From Schwartzia succinivorans DSM 10502 (GTDB taxonomy: Bacteria; Bacillota; Negativicutes; Selenomonadales; Selenomonadaceae), in assembly GCF_900129225.1 (NCBI RefSeq), contig NZ_FQUG01000002.1:582601-646600 (forward strand): a stretch of 64,000 nt of DNA. The letters run 5' to 3'. The notes beneath the pieces are model-generated. The model was not told the origin of the DNA. It was given only the letters and a program-made list of their open reading frames with translations, and ran no database searches. The position numbers were made by a program, and so were the translations under genes. Shown piece by piece: positions 36,633 through 44,824 of this stretch. Numbering within the stretch: position 1 is the stretch's first letter; the number at the start of each line of letters is the position of its first letter.

Positions 36633-37919
36633 ATGGCGACACAGATGGAGCATGCAAGAAATGGCATTATTACGGATGCAATGAGGGTTGTTGCGGAGGC
36701 TGAGCATCAGGACGCGGAATCTATACGCGAGCGTGTGGCGCGCGGTGTGATTGCAATTCCTGCCAATGTGAATCATAAGAATCTTCGTTTCGGAGGTGTT
36801 GGGGAAGGGCTTCGTGTGAAGGTAAATGCGAATATCGGCACGTCAAGTACTTTTCCTGATATTGAGCCGGAGCTTTTGAAGCTTGATGAGGCTGTGCGCT
36901 GCGGTGCGGATGCGGTGATGGACCTTTCGACAGGAAATCACATTGATGAATCGCGCCGCGCTATCATAGGACATTCTCCTGTTATGGTGGGGACTGTGCC
37001 TATATACGAGGCGACTGTGGAGGCAATAAAGAGGCATGGCGCTGTCGTGGATATGACGGTGGAGGATCTTTTGTCTACAATCGAGAAGCAGGCAAAGGAC
37101 GGTGCGGATTTTATGACGCTTCACTGCGGTCTTACCCGCAATGCAATCGAGCGTCTGCGCAAAGAAGGCCGTGTTATGGATGTGGTGAGCCGTGGCGGTT
37201 CTTTCCTCACGGGCTGGATGCTTCACAATGATAAGGAGAATCCTCTTTATGAGCATTATGATGAGCTTTTGGATATCTGCGCAAAATATGATGTAACCAT
37301 CAGCCTCGGCGATGGTCTTCGCCCGGGATGTCTTGCTGACGCGACTGACCAGGGACAGATATCGGAGCTTCTTAATCTTGGAGAGCTGACGCTTCGCGCA
37401 TGGGACAGAGGGGTTCAGGTAATGGTTGAGGGACCGGGACACATGCCGTTTGACCAGATTGCGGCTAACATGAAGCTTGAAAAACAGCTTTGCCACGGTG
37501 CTCCTTTCTATGTGCTTGGTCCTCTTGTGACGGATATTGCACCGGGTTATGACCATATTACAGCGGCAATCGGAGGAACGATGGCTGCAGTAAGCGGGGC
37601 TGATTTTCTCTGCTATGTGACACCTGCTGAGCATCTTGCACTTCCTACCATTGAGGATGTGCATGACGGTGTGATGGCATCACGTATAGCGGCTCATGCA
37701 GCGGATATAGTTAAAGGGATTCCGGGGGCAAAAGAACAGGATCTTGCCATGGGAAAAGCACGCAAGATTCTCGACTGGGAAGCTCAGATGAAGCTCGCAA
37801 TCGACCCGGAATATGCCAAAAAGAAACGCGGAGCGCGGAATCCCGAGGACGAGGGTGCATGCTCAATGTGCGGCGATTACTGTGCGGTCGAAATTGTAAA
37901 TCAGTATATGAAAAAGTAA
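36633..37919 (+). CDS. thiC: Phosphomethylpyrimidine synthase
   Basis: 428 aa, the short bacterial form. ThiC turns aminoimidazole ribotide into the thiamin pyrimidine in a radical-SAM reaction. The C-terminal cluster motif CSMCGDYC is present, as are MDLSTGNHIDESRR and MVEGPGHMPFDQI. It starts 60 bases after the previous stop, with AAGGAG upstream. No TPP riboswitch fits in that gap, which is unusual for thiC; the other thiamin genes are not in the window. Confidence 0.95.
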   Translation: MATQMEHARNGIITDAMRVVAEAEHQDAESIRERVARGVIAIPANVNHKNLRFGGVGEGLRVKVNANIGTSSTFPDIEPELLKLDEAVRCGADAVMDLSTGNHIDESRRAIIGHSPVMVGTVPIYEATVEAIKRHGAVVDMTVEDLLSTIEKQAKDGADFMTLHCGLTRNAIERLRKEGRVMDVVSRGGSFLTGWMLHNDKENPLYEHYDELLDICAKYDVTISLGDGLRPGCLADATDQGQISELLNLGELTLRAWDRGVQVMVEGPGHMPFDQIAANMKLEKQLCHGAPFYVLGPLVTDIAPGYDHITAAIGGTMAAVSGADFLCYVTPAEHLALPTIEDVHDGVMASRIAAHAADIVKGIPGAKEQDLAMGKARKILDWEAQMKLAIDPEYAKKKRGARNPEDEGACSMCGDYCAVEIVNQYMKK

Positions 37920-38016
37920 AAACAATTTTCTGAAAAAGAGGATTTTCCTTATTTGTGACGAATACTAAAACGGTAAAGCTTTTACAACAGTTTCTTTTCG
38001 AATGGAGGAAAATATT

Positions 38017-38400
38017 ATGGCAGCGATTCAGCGTATTCTTGTTCCTGTAGATGGTTCGGTAAGCAGTGCAAAGGCTGCGGAGGAAGCGATTTTTTACGCG
38101 GACAAATGTGGAGCAGAGCTTCATCTGCTTTATGTTGCGAGTGAGATTCAGAAGGATATTCCGAGCAGTATAATCTTTGATGAAATTTCGAAAAATGTAC
38201 CTGCAGGGGTGATAGTGCAGACTCATGAGACTGCGGGAAATATTGCGGACGAGATTCTTCGGACTGCTGATGATTTTGCGGTCAGCATGATTATTATGGG
38301 CAGCCGCGGACTTGGCATCTTCAAGGGAGCGCTTATCGGAAGCGTGAGCCAGCAGGTTGTGGAACGCTCAAAGGTCCCTGTCATGATTGTCAAAGCATAA
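38017..38400 (+). CDS. Universal stress protein (UspA family)
   Basis: 127 aa. A single Usp domain: RILVPVDGSVSSAKAAEEA at the start and the ATP-binding MGSRGLGIFKGALIGSVSQQ near the end. This motif (G-x2-G-x9-G-S/T type) suggests ATP binding. The cellular role is not specific. The ATG follows GGAGG by seven bases. Confidence 0.88.
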   Translation: MAAIQRILVPVDGSVSSAKAAEEAIFYADKCGAELHLLYVASEIQKDIPSSIIFDEISKNVPAGVIVQTHETAGNIADEILRTADDFAVSMIIMGSRGLGIFKGALIGSVSQQVVERSKVPVMIVKA

Positions 38401-38466
38401 ATGTTTACTGAATGAACACAAATATTCTTTCCATAGGTACGTGATGTAAAAATATTTCATAAATGC

Positions 38467-38495
38467 TTGCATTTTTTATGTAAGTGTGATATTGT
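38467..38495 (+). promoter_or_regulatory. Sigma-70 promoter of the leuA leader
   Basis: TTGCAT, 17-base spacer, TATTGT, just upstream of the T-box stem I. Confidence 0.6.
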
Positions 38496-38509
38496 AACAA
38501 ACAATAGAA

Positions 38510-38760
38510 ATGCAGAGATGTGGAATAGTACAGTCCGTGAAATGCAGAGAGAGCCGTTGGCCGGTGGAAAACGGAGAGGAAGCGGATTGGAACTCGCCAT
38601 GGAGCAGCCCGCTGATATGTAGGTGGGGACGGAGGCTGACCGTTACAGCAGCAGGATATGTCAGTATCCGTTAAAGTGCGTGCAGGGATGCACGAATAAG
38701 AGTGGTAACACGCAGGCCGGGCCTTCGTCTCTTGGTGAGAGGAGTCCGGCTTCTTTATTT
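38510..38760 (+). ncRNA. T-box leader with leucine specifier (CUC)
   Basis: The order of elements is that of a T-box: stem I with ggaatagtac and cagagag, ggtgg loop, then ggaactcgcc where the specifier triplet CTC (38593-38595, Leu) follows GAA and precedes a purine. The T-box proper is agagtggtaacacgc near 38700, and a terminator stem gccgg.../...ccggc with T-rich tail ends at 38760. Uncharged leucyl-tRNA would pair with the specifier and the TGG bulge and let transcription into leuA continue. The specifier agrees with the gene downstream. Confidence 0.88.
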
Positions 38761-38806
38761 GTTTTTGCGTAGATTTTGCTCAAACTTGACGACAGGGGGA
38801 TTTGAA

Positions 38807-40477
38807 ATGAAAAATTACACTAAGTACCGCAAGGGTTATTATATGCCGCCGGTATGCGACATGAGCTGGGCGCAGAAGGAGTATCCCGACAAGGCGCCGA
38901 CATGGTGCAGTGTTGATTTGCGTGATGGAAATCAGTCGCTTATTATTCCTATGAGTCTTGACGAGAAGATTGAGTTTTATAAAATGCTTATAAAGGTGGG
39001 CTTCAAGGAAATAGAGGTAGGTTTTCCTGCGGCATCGGATACGGAGTACGAATTTCTCCGCCGTCTTGTAGATGAAAATCTTATCCCCGATGATGTTACG
39101 GTTCAGGTTCTGACTCAGGCGCGTGAGCACATAATTAAAAAGACCTTCGAGGCGCTGAAGGGTGTAAAGAATGCTATTGTTCATGTGTATAATTCTACTT
39201 CTTTCGCACAGCGTCAGCAGGTGTTCCGTATGTCGAAGGAGGAGATTAAACAGATTGCCGTGGATGGCGCGAAGCTTTTGAAGAAGCTTACGGAGGAAGC
39301 GGGGGCGGATTACCGCTTTGAGTATTCTCCTGAGAGCTTTACAGGAACAGAGCCGGAATATGCTCTTGAGGTGTGCAATGCGGTGCTGGATGTTTGGCAG
39401 CCTACAGCGGAGAAGAAGGCCATTATAAATATTCCTGTTACCGTTGAAATGTCCATGCCGCATGTTTACGCTATGCAGGTGGCGTATATTTCTCAGAATC
39501 TCAAGTATCGCGACAATGTAGTGCTGTCCCTTCATCCGCATAATGACCGCGGTTGTGGCGTGGCAGATTCCGAGATGGGGCTTCTCGCCGGTGCTGACCG
39601 CATAGAGGGAACACTCTTCGGAAATGGCGAGCGCACCGGAAACGCGGATATAGTGACAATCGGAATGAATATGTTTGCTCTTGGTGTTGATCCGCAGCTT
39701 GATTTTTCGAATATGCCAGAGCTTGTTGAGATGTACGAGCGGGTTACAAGAATGCATGTGCATGAGCGTCAGCCTTATGCGGGAGCGCTGGTATTTGCAG
39801 CGTTCTCCGGTTCCCATCAGGATGCTATCGCAAAGGGTATGAAGTGGCGTGAGGAGACGGATCCCGGCCGTTGGACTGTTCCGTATCTTCCGATTGATCC
39901 TGAGGATGTGGGCCGTCAGTATGATGCTGATGTTATCCGTATCAACAGCCAGTCCGGAAAGGGCGGCGTAGGCTTTATCATGGAGCAGAAATATGGTATA
40001 GCTATGCCGAAGAATATGCGTGAGGATTTCGGCTACTGTGTCAAGGGCGTTTCCGACCACAAGCACAAGGAGCTTATGCCGGATGAGATTTATCAGATTT
40101 TCCAGCAGGAGTACGTGAACGCAGAGGAGCCTTACAAGCTCGTTGATTTCGCTCTCAGAAAGGAACAGAACGGTATCCGCTCCGGTGAGGTTATTATGAT
40201 GGTGGACGGTCAGGAGAAGACTTTCAAGGCGAAGGGCAACGGACGTCTTGATGCTGTCAGCAACGCGCTTCAGGAGAACCTGGGCGTATCGTATAAGGAC
40301 CTTGTCTACAGCGAGCACGCTTTGGAAATAGGACAGGCTTCGCGGGCTATGGCATACATCGGTATTACAGGAGAGGATGGAAGAACCTCATGGGGTGCAG
40401 GCATGGATACTGATATCATCACGGCGTCTATCCTGGCTCTTGTAAGTGCGATAAATCGAATGAAAAACGGTAAGTAA
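38807..40477 (+). CDS. leuA: 2-isopropylmalate synthase, type 2
   Basis: 556 aa, the length of the LeuA2 group found in actinobacteria, some proteobacteria and Firmicutes. It condenses acetyl-CoA with 2-ketoisovalerate, the first step of leucine synthesis. WCSVDLRDGNQSL near residue 40 and LHPHNDRGCGVADSE near 240 are the metal- and substrate-binding marks; the C-terminal ~120 residues are the regulatory domain that binds leucine. The start ATG at 38807 follows a GGGGG site; codons upstream belong to the T-box leader. Other leu genes are not adjacent. Confidence 0.93.
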   Translation: MKNYTKYRKGYYMPPVCDMSWAQKEYPDKAPTWCSVDLRDGNQSLIIPMSLDEKIEFYKMLIKVGFKEIEVGFPAASDTEYEFLRRLVDENLIPDDVTVQVLTQAREHIIKKTFEALKGVKNAIVHVYNSTSFAQRQQVFRMSKEEIKQIAVDGAKLLKKLTEEAGADYRFEYSPESFTGTEPEYALEVCNAVLDVWQPTAEKKAIINIPVTVEMSMPHVYAMQVAYISQNLKYRDNVVLSLHPHNDRGCGVADSEMGLLAGADRIEGTLFGNGERTGNADIVTIGMNMFALGVDPQLDFSNMPELVEMYERVTRMHVHERQPYAGALVFAAFSGSHQDAIAKGMKWREETDPGRWTVPYLPIDPEDVGRQYDADVIRINSQSGKGGVGFIMEQKYGIAMPKNMREDFGYCVKGVSDHKHKELMPDEIYQIFQQEYVNAEEPYKLVDFALRKEQNGIRSGEVIMMVDGQEKTFKAKGNGRLDAVSNALQENLGVSYKDLVYSEHALEIGQASRAMAYIGITGEDGRTSWGAGMDTDIITASILALVSAINRMKNGK

Positions 40478-40511
40478 GTTATATCCGGGAAAATAAAATA
40501 CATTTAATCAG

Positions 40512-40548
40512 GGGCAGTGGACAAAAATTCGTCTACTGCCCTGTTTTT
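40512..40548 (+). terminator. Terminator after leuA
   Basis: Stem gggcagtggac/gtctactgccc with a T5 tail. Confidence 0.8.
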
Positions 40549-40681
40549 CAGTTTACGCCTATGATTTGATGTGATAAAATGAGAACCAGATGAATTTAAA
40601 TTTAATTCATTTTTTTGTGAATTTTTGAAAATAAAAAAGGGATTTCTTTTGATTTGTCGAATAGATACCTTTAGGTGATAA

Positions 40682-40717
40682 GAACGATAACTTGAAGGTA
40701 TAATTAAGCTATCGTTC
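40682..40717 (+). promoter_or_regulatory. Inverted repeat around the antiporter operon's -10 box
   Basis: Perfect 8-base arms GAACGATA and TATCGTTC, 20 bases apart, enclose TATAAT (40699-40704). No good -35 box lies 17 bases before it, which suggests an activator or an alternative sigma factor. The arms are a candidate operator. Confidence 0.5.
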
Positions 40718-40747
40718 AGGAATCTCAATAAAAGGATCGTGGTTCAT

Positions 40748-41320
40748 ATGGGAAAGTTTGATGTGATTCGTGACAAAAGTATTGTCGGAGCACCTGTGGT
40801 TCATCTTACTGCGATGACGGCTGTTTTGTTCGGCTTTTGGCTTCTGCTTTCTGGAACCTTCCAGACGAAATTTTTGATTTATGGAATACTGACGGCGGTT
40901 ATTTCTGCCTGGGTTACTTATCCGCTTCTGCTTTTGCCAAGTGCGGATGAGACCAAGAAGTACTTTGTGTTCGGGTTCAATCCGATAAAGCTTCTGATTT
41001 ATTTTTTCTGGCTTATGTGGCAGCTGGTGCTTGCGAACGTGGATGTTCTAAAGGCTACGGTACGCCCGGAAATCGAAATCAATCCGCGCATTGTGAAGTT
41101 CCGTTACCAGACGGATAATCCTATGGCGAAGGTTATTCTTGCAAATTCTATTACGCTGACGCCCGGAACTGTGACAATAGATGTCACGGATGACGGTGTT
41201 TTTTATGTCCACGCATTGACAGACGGAGCGGCAGATGGTCTGAACGGCGGGATGCAGAAAATGGTCGGCTGGCTTTTGAGCGAGCCTTATGATTTCGAGA
41301 TGCTGGGGGAGGAATATTGA
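40748..41320 (+). CDS. mnhE: Mrp-type antiporter subunit E
   Basis: 190 aa, two N-terminal membrane helices and a cytosolic domain ending with the typical NSITLTPGTVTIDVTDDGVFYVH. It is the first of eleven overlapping genes encoding a multi-subunit cation/proton antiporter. The order E-F-G-A'-A''-B-C-D matches that of the Mbh/Mbs complexes of Thermococcales and the related bacterial Mrp type. The ATG at 40748 is preferred to a GTG nine bases before it. Confidence 0.87.
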   Translation: MGKFDVIRDKSIVGAPVVHLTAMTAVLFGFWLLLSGTFQTKFLIYGILTAVISAWVTYPLLLLPSADETKKYFVFGFNPIKLLIYFFWLMWQLVLANVDVLKATVRPEIEINPRIVKFRYQTDNPMAKVILANSITLTPGTVTIDVTDDGVFYVHALTDGAADGLNGGMQKMVGWLLSEPYDFEMLGEEY

Positions 41321-41321
41321 T

Positions 41322-41585
41322 ATGCAGATTTTTTTCCTTGTCATAATGGCGGCGTTGATTATGACTATCGGACTTATGCTGCAGCGTCTTTTTCAGGGTC
41401 CTACGATTTTTGACCGCATGAACGGGCTGGGTGTCATTACGGCAGATACGATTCTGCTTATTGTGCTTTTCGGTTTTTTGGATAAACAGCCGGGAATGTA
41501 TGTAGACCTTGCTATGGCTTATGCTATGATGGGTTGCTTGGGTTCTGTCGTTCTTGCGAAGTATCTTGGGGGGAAGAAGTTATGA
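41322..41585 (+). CDS. mnhF: Mrp-type antiporter subunit F
   Basis: 87 aa, three membrane helices, with the family segment FDRMNGLGVITADTILLIVL. One base separates it from subunit E, and its stop overlaps subunit G's start (ATGA). Confidence 0.88.
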   Translation: MQIFFLVIMAALIMTIGLMLQRLFQGPTIFDRMNGLGVITADTILLIVLFGFLDKQPGMYVDLAMAYAMMGCLGSVVLAKYLGGKKL

Positions 41586-41989
41586 TTTTCGGTTTTAATG
41601 GGCAGGAAATCATTGCCTGTCTCCTGATGGGGGCGGGGCTGGTTTTCCTCATCGGTTCTATGGTTGGTATGCTCAGGCTGCCTGATTACTACAGCAGAGT
41701 CCATGCGTCGGGCAACAGTGAGACGCTGGGTACGCTTCTTGTTTTTCTTGGACTTATGGTTTTTAACGGTTTTTCAAATGTGTCCGCGAAGATTTTTATA
41801 ATTGCTGTGTTTGTTTTCCTTGGCAATCCAATCGGTTCCCATATTTTGGCCAAGGCCGCATATAAAACAGGGCATCCGGTATGGACCAAGAAGCAGGCTG
41901 TGCAGCATGAGCTTTCTACGGAGCCGACTTCATCGATTGCGACGGCAGAGGAAAAGGAGGCACAGGCAAATGCAGATTTACACGGTTGA
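41582..41989 (+). CDS. mnhG: Mrp-type antiporter subunit G
   Basis: 135 aa, three membrane helices with the signature GSMVGMLRLPDYYSRVHASG and TLGTLLVFLG; a soluble tail of ~30 acidic and polar residues follows the third helix. It overlaps the next gene by 20 bases. Confidence 0.88.
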   Translation: MIFGFNGQEIIACLLMGAGLVFLIGSMVGMLRLPDYYSRVHASGNSETLGTLLVFLGLMVFNGFSNVSAKIFIIAVFVFLGNPIGSHILAKAAYKTGHPVWTKKQAVQHELSTEPTSSIATAEEKEAQANADLHG

Positions 41990-42212
41990 GGCAATTCTTC
42001 TTGTGTTTCTGATTTTGATTACGGGATGTATCATCTATGAACGCGACCTTTTGAGCGCTGTCATGATATACTGTGCGTTCAGCTTTGGCGCTGTTCTGCT
42101 TTACCTCATGATGGGGTCACCGGATGTGGCGTTTACAGAGGTTGTCGTAGGAACTGTTTCTACAATCTTTTATGTAATCGCTCTAAAGAAAATAGACAGG
42201 TGGTGTAAGTAA
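41970..42212 (+). CDS. DUF4040/MbhD-like antiporter subunit (MrpA C-terminal domain piece)
   Basis: 80 aa, two to three helices with SPDVAFTEVVVGTVSTIFYV, the DUF4040 signature. In standard Mrp this is part of the large MrpA protein; here it is a separate gene as in Mbh complexes. A GGAGG lies nine bases before the ATG, inside the end of subunit G. Confidence 0.83.
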   Translation: MQIYTVEAILLVFLILITGCIIYERDLLSAVMIYCAFSFGAVLLYLMMGSPDVAFTEVVVGTVSTIFYVIALKKIDRWCK

Positions 42213-42517
42213 TGCGTGGTTTTGTTGTTACGGTTCTGGCACTTCTTACAGGACTTTTTTGCAGCAGTGTACTTTTTCTGCCGGCAATCGGTGATGAGGA
42301 CAGTGCACCGAACCAGCATATTTCTCCTGTATATATTGCACAGAGTGAACTGGATACCGGCTCTCCTAACATTGTAACGGGAACTCTCGCTGACTATCGA
42401 GGCTTTGATACGATGTGGGAGACAACGGTTATGTATCTTTCCGGGCTCACTGCAGTGCTGATTTTGAGTAAGTCCACCATGGGACGCCGTCCCGAGAAGG
42501 AGGATGATTACGAATGA
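42212..42517 (+). CDS. MbhE-like antiporter subunit
   Basis: 101 aa. One N-terminal helix, a periplasmic loop with TLADYRGFDTMWETTVMY (the YRGFDT motif of MbhE/MrpA ends) and a second helix. It overlaps both neighbours by one and four bases. Confidence 0.82.
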   Translation: MRGFVVTVLALLTGLFCSSVLFLPAIGDEDSAPNQHISPVYIAQSELDTGSPNIVTGTLADYRGFDTMWETTVMYLSGLTAVLILSKSTMGRRPEKEDDYE

Positions 42518-42954
42518 TGAAGGATCCGTTCGGCGGCATGCTTCTGAACACTGCTTTTCGTATTCTTGTTCCCTTTTCTCTTGTTTATGCCGTGTACGTT
42601 CTTATTCTCGGTGAGTCTTCGCCGGGAGGCGGATTTCAGGCGGGTGTTGTAATGGGCTTTGGTATTATTCTCGCCAGGCTTATCCTCGGAGAGGATTCCG
42701 GGATTTTCAACATCAGGCTCAAAAATTCACTTGCCCTTGCCGGGTGTGGAACATTTATCTACACTCTTGCAGGATGGCTGACACTGGCAGGCGGCGGTAA
42801 GTTTCTCGACTACAGCTTCCTTCCGGTTGCTATGGAAGAAACACACGAACTTCATGCGCTTGGTATTCTCATGATTGAGACGGGTGTTACCATCTGCGTT
42901 ATGATGACGATACTGAACATCATGGATGCTGTCGTAAGAAGGAGTGAAGACTGA
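42514..42954 (+). CDS. mnhB: Mrp-type antiporter subunit B
   Basis: 146 aa, four helices. ILGESSPGGGFQAGVVMG is the MnhB signature and the HELHALGILMIETGV stretch closes it. It is needed for assembly of the antiporter, as far as known for the family. Confidence 0.88.
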   Translation: MMKDPFGGMLLNTAFRILVPFSLVYAVYVLILGESSPGGGFQAGVVMGFGIILARLILGEDSGIFNIRLKNSLALAGCGTFIYTLAGWLTLAGGGKFLDYSFLPVAMEETHELHALGILMIETGVTICVMMTILNIMDAVVRRSED

Positions 42955-43328
42955 TGGATGCATTGAATGAGTTTCTTGCAAGACGCGGAATCTACACCCT
43001 TGTTATGATTCTGTTTTTCCTGGGTGTTTACGGTATGGTTCTGGCGAAGAATTATTTGAAAAAGCTCATGGCAATGAATGTCATGCAGGTCGCCGTTATT
43101 TTCTTCTATCTGTGTTTCGCTCAGAAGGAAGGCGGAATGATTCCTATTCTTGTTCCGGGGAATGTAGATCCTGCAAGCTATATAAATCCTCTGCCGCACG
43201 CTCTGATGCTGACTGCAATTGTTGTCAGTATGGGTACTACGGGTGTAGCAATTGCACTCCTTATGCGGATTAAGGAAATTTACGGATCCGTTGAAGAGCG
43301 CGAGGTCTTAAGGAGGGCGAGCAAATGA
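42954..43328 (+). CDS. mnhC: Mrp-type antiporter subunit C (NuoK-like)
   Basis: 124 aa, three helices related to NuoK of complex I, with GVYGMVLAKNYLKKLMAMNV and the PLPHALMLTAIVVSMGTTGVA block whose polar residues line the ion path in the family. Start overlaps the previous stop by one base. Confidence 0.88.
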   Translation: MDALNEFLARRGIYTLVMILFFLGVYGMVLAKNYLKKLMAMNVMQVAVIFFYLCFAQKEGGMIPILVPGNVDPASYINPLPHALMLTAIVVSMGTTGVAIALLMRIKEIYGSVEEREVLRRASK

Positions 43329-44824
43329 GTCTGGCGCTGCATAGTCCGGTATTCATCGTTCTGCTTCCGCTTTCTGCCTCGCTTCTTTGTCTGGCATTCA
43401 GCCGGATTCACAGAAAGCTTGGAGCCTATGTCGTTCAGCTGGCTCTTTTTGGAGCACTCATCAGTTCCCTTGTCACGATGAGGCATGTTTTGGCTGAAGG
43501 AACAAAATCCGTTCATTATTGGATGGGCAACTGGGCACCTCCTATCGGTATTGAGTTTGTCGTTGATCCGCTAAATACTGCCGTTGCCTGCATGATAACG
43601 TTTTTGGCTTTCGTTATCAGCTTTTACAGCAAGCCTTTTCTTGAAAATGAGGACTGGCTGCATTATGGCGGTTATTTTACGCTGTACGGGCTTTTGACCG
43701 TGGGACTTTGCGGTATGACGGTAACGGGCGACGTTTTCAACATGTATGTTTATCTTGAAATCATGTCACTTTCAGGTTACGGCCTTATCGCACTGGGCGG
43801 TCATAAGTCTATGTTGGCGGCGTTCAGGTATCTTTTGGTGGGTACGATAGGCGCTTCGCTGTACCTTATCGGTATTGGATATCTGTACGCGATGACAGGT
43901 TCGCTTAATATGGCGGATATCAGCGAGAGGATTCAGCCTTTTGTCAATACGCCGCTTTTCGCGTTTGTTGTGGCGTGCTTTTTGATTGCCTTCGGCATAA
44001 AGATGGCGCTTTTCCCGCTGCACGGCTGGCAGCCGGATTCTTATACTTTTTCCCATCCCGGGGCGGCAGGCTTTATCTCAGGCTGCATGAGTAAGGTTCC
44101 GGCATACGCAATGCTCAGGTATTTCTTTTATGTGTTCGGAATACACAACACGGTCATGGGTGCTCTCATGAACGTCCTTGGTATCATGGGTATCTGCGGA
44201 ATTCTTATCGGTTCGGTAATGGCACTTGCCCAGTATGATTTCCGCCGAATGCTTGCGTATTCCTCAGTGGCACAGCTCGGATACATAGCAGTGGGCATGG
44301 CTATGGGAAATATCTACGGGTTTATCGGTGCGGTACTGCACCTCATAAACCACGCATTTATGAAGTCAAGTCTTTTCCTTGTCGTCGGCGGTATTGCATA
44401 CCGTTTCGGCGAGGTTAATTTGTACCGCCTTGGCGGACTCAACAAGAAGATGCCTGTGTCGAGTATAGCGACGGTTCTGGCGGTGCTTTCGATGATTGGT
44501 ATTCCGCCGACCTGCGGCTTCTTCAGTAAGTGGTATCTGATGCTCGGTGCCTTCGAGGGACAGCAGTATATCTTTATTGCGGTTCTCGTTGTGAGCTCGC
44601 TTTTGAACGCCATTTATTACGTTCGTATTGTTGAGCAGATGTTCGTACAGAGAGAGGCGTCCCTGACGGAAATACATGACCCTGAGACAAAGCTTGGAAT
44701 GCCTTTGAGCATGGTTATTCCAATCGGTGTGACAGGGCTTGCGATTCTGATTCTGGGTATTTACAGCAGCTCGCTTGTTACGAATATCGTTGAAGTCGGA
44801 TTACCGGAGGTGCTCTTGAAATGA
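43325..44824 (+). CDS. mnhD: Mrp-type antiporter subunit D (proton-conducting, first of three)
   Basis: 499 aa, about 14 helices of the NuoL/M/N fold. Key channel residues are present: Glu145 in YVYLEIMSLSGY and Lys226 in FGIKMALFPLHGW, with a second Lys in HAFMKSSLF. These carry protons in complex I and Mrp. It overlaps both neighbours by four bases. The next gene is a second copy of the same fold. Confidence 0.88.
   Translation: MSLALHSPVFIVLLPLSASLLCLAFSRIHRKLGAYVVQLALFGALISSLVTMRHVLAEGTKSVHYWMGNWAPPIGIEFVVDPLNTAVACMITFLAFVISFYSKPFLENEDWLHYGGYFTLYGLLTVGLCGMTVTGDVFNMYVYLEIMSLSGYGLIALGGHKSMLAAFRYLLVGTIGASLYLIGIGYLYAMTGSLNMADISERIQPFVNTPLFAFVVACFLIAFGIKMALFPLHGWQPDSYTFSHPGAAGFISGCMSKVPAYAMLRYFFYVFGIHNTVMGALMNVLGIMGICGILIGSVMALAQYDFRRMLAYSSVAQLGYIAVGMAMGNIYGFIGAVLHLINHAFMKSSLFLVVGGIAYRFGEVNLYRLGGLNKKMPVSSIATVLAVLSMIGIPPTCGFFSKWYLMLGAFEGQQYIFIAVLVVSSLLNAIYYVRIVEQMFVQREASLTEIHDPETKLGMPLSMVIPIGVTGLAILILGIYSSSLVTNIVEVGLPEVLLK

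Noticed and set aside
38780..40318. Long frame (512 codons) antisense to leuA
   Set aside because: A mirror of strong codon bias in leuA; no start site and no domain.
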